NCBI GenBank assembly: GCA_030615845.1
Contig: JAUWYM010000041.1
Location: forward strand, 1 to 6,874
DNA: 6,874 nucleotides
Reading direction: 5' to 3'
From: Thermoplasmatota archaeon
GTDB lineage: Archaea > Thermoplasmatota > E2 > DHVEG-1
Both the position numbers and the translations under genes were made by a program. Under the pieces are notes generated by a model, which had not been told where the DNA came from, searched no databases, and saw nothing but the letters and a program-made list of their open reading frames with translations. Below, piece by piece: positions 5,235-6,874 of this stretch; position 1 is the stretch's first letter, and each line of letters begins with the position of its first letter.

Positions 5235-6143
5235 ATGAAGCGTGACCTTATTTCTATGTTAGACGTCAAGGATGATATTGAAGAAATCATTGATCTTGGA
5301 ATCAAGTTAAAACAAAAATCAAAAAATGGGGAAGCGATAGAACTTTTGAAAGGAAAAACATTAGGAATGATTTTTGAAAAATCAAGCACGCGTACAAGGG
5401 TTTCTTTTGAAGTTGGAATGACAAAACTAGGGGGACATGCAATATTTCTCAGTACAAACGATATTCAGCTAGGACGAGGGGAGACAACCGAAGATACAGC
5501 CCTTGTGCTCTCACGATATGTCGATATTATTATGTATCGGGCAAAAAGCAACAAGGCTATGAAAGAACTTGCTAGAGGTGCAACAGTACCGGTTATCAGT
5601 GGACTTGATGACAAGGAGCATCCTTGTCAGGTGATCGCTGATCTTATGACGATAAAAGAACACAAAGGAAAACTTAAGGGATTAAACTTTGTCTATCTAG
5701 GGGATGGAGACAACAACATGGCACATTCCTATCTACTGGGCTGTAGTATGGTCGGGATGAATATTAGAATTGTTTCACCTAAAAAATACTGGCCAGAAAA
5801 GTATTATGTTGAAGAGGCAAAGAAATTAGGTGTAACTGTGGAGGTAACTGATGGAGTGGAGAACTCAACTGATAATGCAGATGTAATAGCTACAGATACC
5901 TGGGTTTCTATGGGAGATGAAGCAGAAAAAGAAAAACGAATCAAAGAATTTCAAGGATACACCATTGATGAAAAACTGATGGACAGGGGTAAGAAAGATG
6001 CGATTTTTATGCATTGTCTTCCCGCATATTATGGATATGAAGTGACAAAAGAAGTTGCACATGGAAAACAATCTGTTATTTTTGATGAAGCAGAAAACAG
6101 ACTCTGGGCACAAATAGCAATTATAGTTACTCTCTGCAAATAA
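5235..6143 (+). CDS. argF: Ornithine carbamoyltransferase
   Basis: Cytoplasmic transferase that joins carbamoyl phosphate and ornithine to give citrulline and phosphate in arginine synthesis; the reverse direction serves arginine catabolism. The 302 residues are normal length for the family and start with MKRDL, a usual OTC beginning. Carbamoyl-phosphate binding motifs are STRTR (51-55) and HPCQ (129-132). Ornithine-side motifs are DGDNN (157-161), the DTWVSMG loop (221-227, including the SMG lid), HCLP (260-263) and AENR (286-289). The SMG loop with HCLPA favours ornithine over aspartate, putrescine or N-acetylornithine transferases. Two common positions differ: AYYGYE stands where AHRGEE is frequent, and Trp291 stands where His is common after ENRL. 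The gene is divergent from FEN-1 (86-base gap) and convergent with purP (19-base gap), so it is probably transcribed alone. Whether it is biosynthetic or catabolic cannot be told from sequence. Confidence 0.95.
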   Translation: MKRDLISMLDVKDDIEEIIDLGIKLKQKSKNGEAIELLKGKTLGMIFEKSSTRTRVSFEVGMTKLGGHAIFLSTNDIQLGRGETTEDTALVLSRYVDIIMYRAKSNKAMKELARGATVPVISGLDDKEHPCQVIADLMTIKEHKGKLKGLNFVYLGDGDNNMAHSYLLGCSMVGMNIRIVSPKKYWPEKYYVEEAKKLGVTVEVTDGVENSTDNADVIATDTWVSMGDEAEKEKRIKEFQGYTIDEKLMDRGKKDAIFMHCLPAYYGYEVTKEVAHGKQSVIFDEAENRLWAQIAIIVTLCK

Positions 6144-6157
6144 AATTGTCATTACTC

Positions 6158-6163
6158 TTTTTT
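6158..6163 (+). terminator. Short T-run after argF, possible archaeal terminator
   Basis: Six consecutive T on the plus strand, 15 bases after the argF stop, within the 19-base convergent gap and touching the purP stop codon. Archaeal polymerase terminates at such U-tracts without needing a hairpin. The run is short, so this is a weak call. Confidence 0.35.
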
Positions 6164-6874
6164 CAACTCAAAATTTTATCCAATACGTTCTTTTTGTTTG
6201 CATATTTTATTTCTTGAGCGATTCTTCTCCCAGTGGATAGATCCAGTTGTATGAGTTCTGAGTATGGCGATCCAGAGATATATGGGTTGGTTCCTGCTAC
6301 TATGCGGGCAGAGATTTCAAATACTTTAAACTCCAGATCTTCTGTCACTACAGTTTCTAAACAAAACGAACCAATAATGCCGCCAAAGAGTTCTAGAGAT
6401 TTTTCAACGACTGCTTCTCCCATCTTAAAAACATTGGGCAGCAGTGATTCTCTCATAACAATAGGGATGTTTCCGGTGACGACAAAGGTGGGATGAATAC
6501 CTAGTTCCTCAAGTTCGGCAATTGATCCAAGCCGTTGAACTTCATCAATGGTTGTCTCATCCCGTCTATCCATAGAGAGAAGCTGCAGGCTTCCTTTACT
6601 TAACTTATAGGCATTCTCTTGAATAGGTGAATAGAAATAATGCAGGTAATAACGAGTCCCCATCACAAACTCTTGAATAAAATACGGTTTGTCTTTCTCA
6701 ACTCTTTTTAAAAACTCTTCATAGGTTTTGGCAATGAAAAACCCTTTACCCCCTTTAGCACCGTGATATTTCACAATGACCGGGCTGTTGATATCTTTTG
6801 GATCTTTTATTTGCTTTGGCATGGTGAGACCTGCGCTTTTCAGCCATTGTTTTTCTTTCTTACGGTCAGATTCC
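6163..6874 (-). CDS. purP: PurP, formate-dependent AICAR formyl ligase (FAICAR synthetase), 5' end outside window
   Basis: ATP-grasp enzyme that uses ATP and formate to convert AICAR to FAICAR, the next-to-last step of IMP synthesis, in place of the folate-dependent bacterial PurH. The window holds the last 236 residues of a protein usually about 340-360 long. The frame is open through the right edge; the ATG at 6822 is internal, since the 17 codons before it (ending WLKSAGLT) continue the PurP alignment. Visible motifs are the ATP-binding glycine loop HGAKGGKGFF, IQEFVMGTRYYLHYF, DRRDETT, GNIPIVMRESLLP, and FEISARIVAGTNPY near the C-terminus, all close to Methanocaldococcus PurP as I remember it. 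It converges on argF. PurP is largely confined to archaea and is one of the better lineage clues here. Confidence 0.94.
   Translation of the reverse strand, partial: ESDRKKEKQWLKSAGLTMPKQIKDPKDINSPVIVKYHGAKGGKGFFIAKTYEEFLKRVEKDKPYFIQEFVMGTRYYLHYFYSPIQENAYKLSKGSLQLLSMDRRDETTIDEVQRLGSIAELEELGIHPTFVVTGNIPIVMRESLLPNVFKMGEAVVEKSLELFGGIIGSFCLETVVTEDLEFKVFEISARIVAGTNPYISGSPYSELIQLDLSTGRRIAQEIKYANKKNVLDKILS

Noticed and set aside
5865..6152. Minus-strand open frame antisense to the end of argF
   Set aside because: The argF frame with HCLP and ENR motifs explains this stretch; the antisense product is low-complexity Phe/Cys-rich.
6141..6178. AT-only inverted repeat (TAAAATT / AATTTTA) around the argF-purP junction
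   Set aside because: Seven-base AT arms with a loop of about 24 bases are expected by chance in AT-rich DNA and partly fall inside purP.
6820..6822. ATG at 6822 as the start of purP
   Set aside because: The frame stays open to the right edge and the upstream residues continue the PurP sequence; the N-terminal third is simply outside the window.

Overview
The window looks archaeal and euryarchaeal in type. Three genes say so: a FEN-1/RAD2-type flap endonuclease with a C-terminal PCNA-binding motif, PurP (the formate-dependent ligase that replaces bacterial PurH in many archaea), and an archaeal-style ornithine carbamoyltransferase. The intergenic gaps hold TATA-like boxes about 26 bases ahead of probable transcript starts rather than bacterial -10/-35 pairs. 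The DNA is AT-rich by eye. A Thermoplasmata-like sediment lineage is plausible, because gingipain-type peptidases are known from such archaea, but the window alone does not prove the lineage.

Layout. Bases 1-4006 (minus strand) hold a secreted, protein-attacking gene pair. Upstream is a family C25 (gingipain-like) cysteine peptidase at 1607-4006, split by one in-frame TAA at 3770-3772. Sixteen bases downstream is a secreted peptidylarginine deiminase of the Porphyromonas type (PPAD) at 1-1590, which runs off the left edge. Both carry a closely similar PKD module near the C-terminus. Bases 4007-4119 hold their promoter, with a strong TATA-like box and a perfect 9+2+9 palindrome. Bases 4120-5148 (minus) encode FEN-1. 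Bases 5149-5234 form a compact divergent promoter region. Bases 5235-6143 (plus) encode ornithine carbamoyltransferase. Bases 6163-6874 (minus) hold the C-terminal two-thirds of PurP, which runs off the right edge.

How the genes may work together. In Porphyromonas gingivalis, Arg-gingipains cut proteins after arginine and PPAD converts the newly exposed C-terminal arginine to citrulline. Here both enzymes sit in one apparent operon. In hand alignments, their catalytic residues and arginine-recognition residues fall at the expected spacings. This suggests a two-step extracellular 'cut after Arg, then citrullinate' system in an archaeon, and it is the main discovery candidate in the window. The in-frame stop must be resolved first: it separates the peptidase from its signal peptide and could be a real inactivating mutation, a sequence error or recoding. 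The remaining genes (DNA repair, arginine synthesis, purine synthesis) are ordinary chromosomal housekeeping genes.
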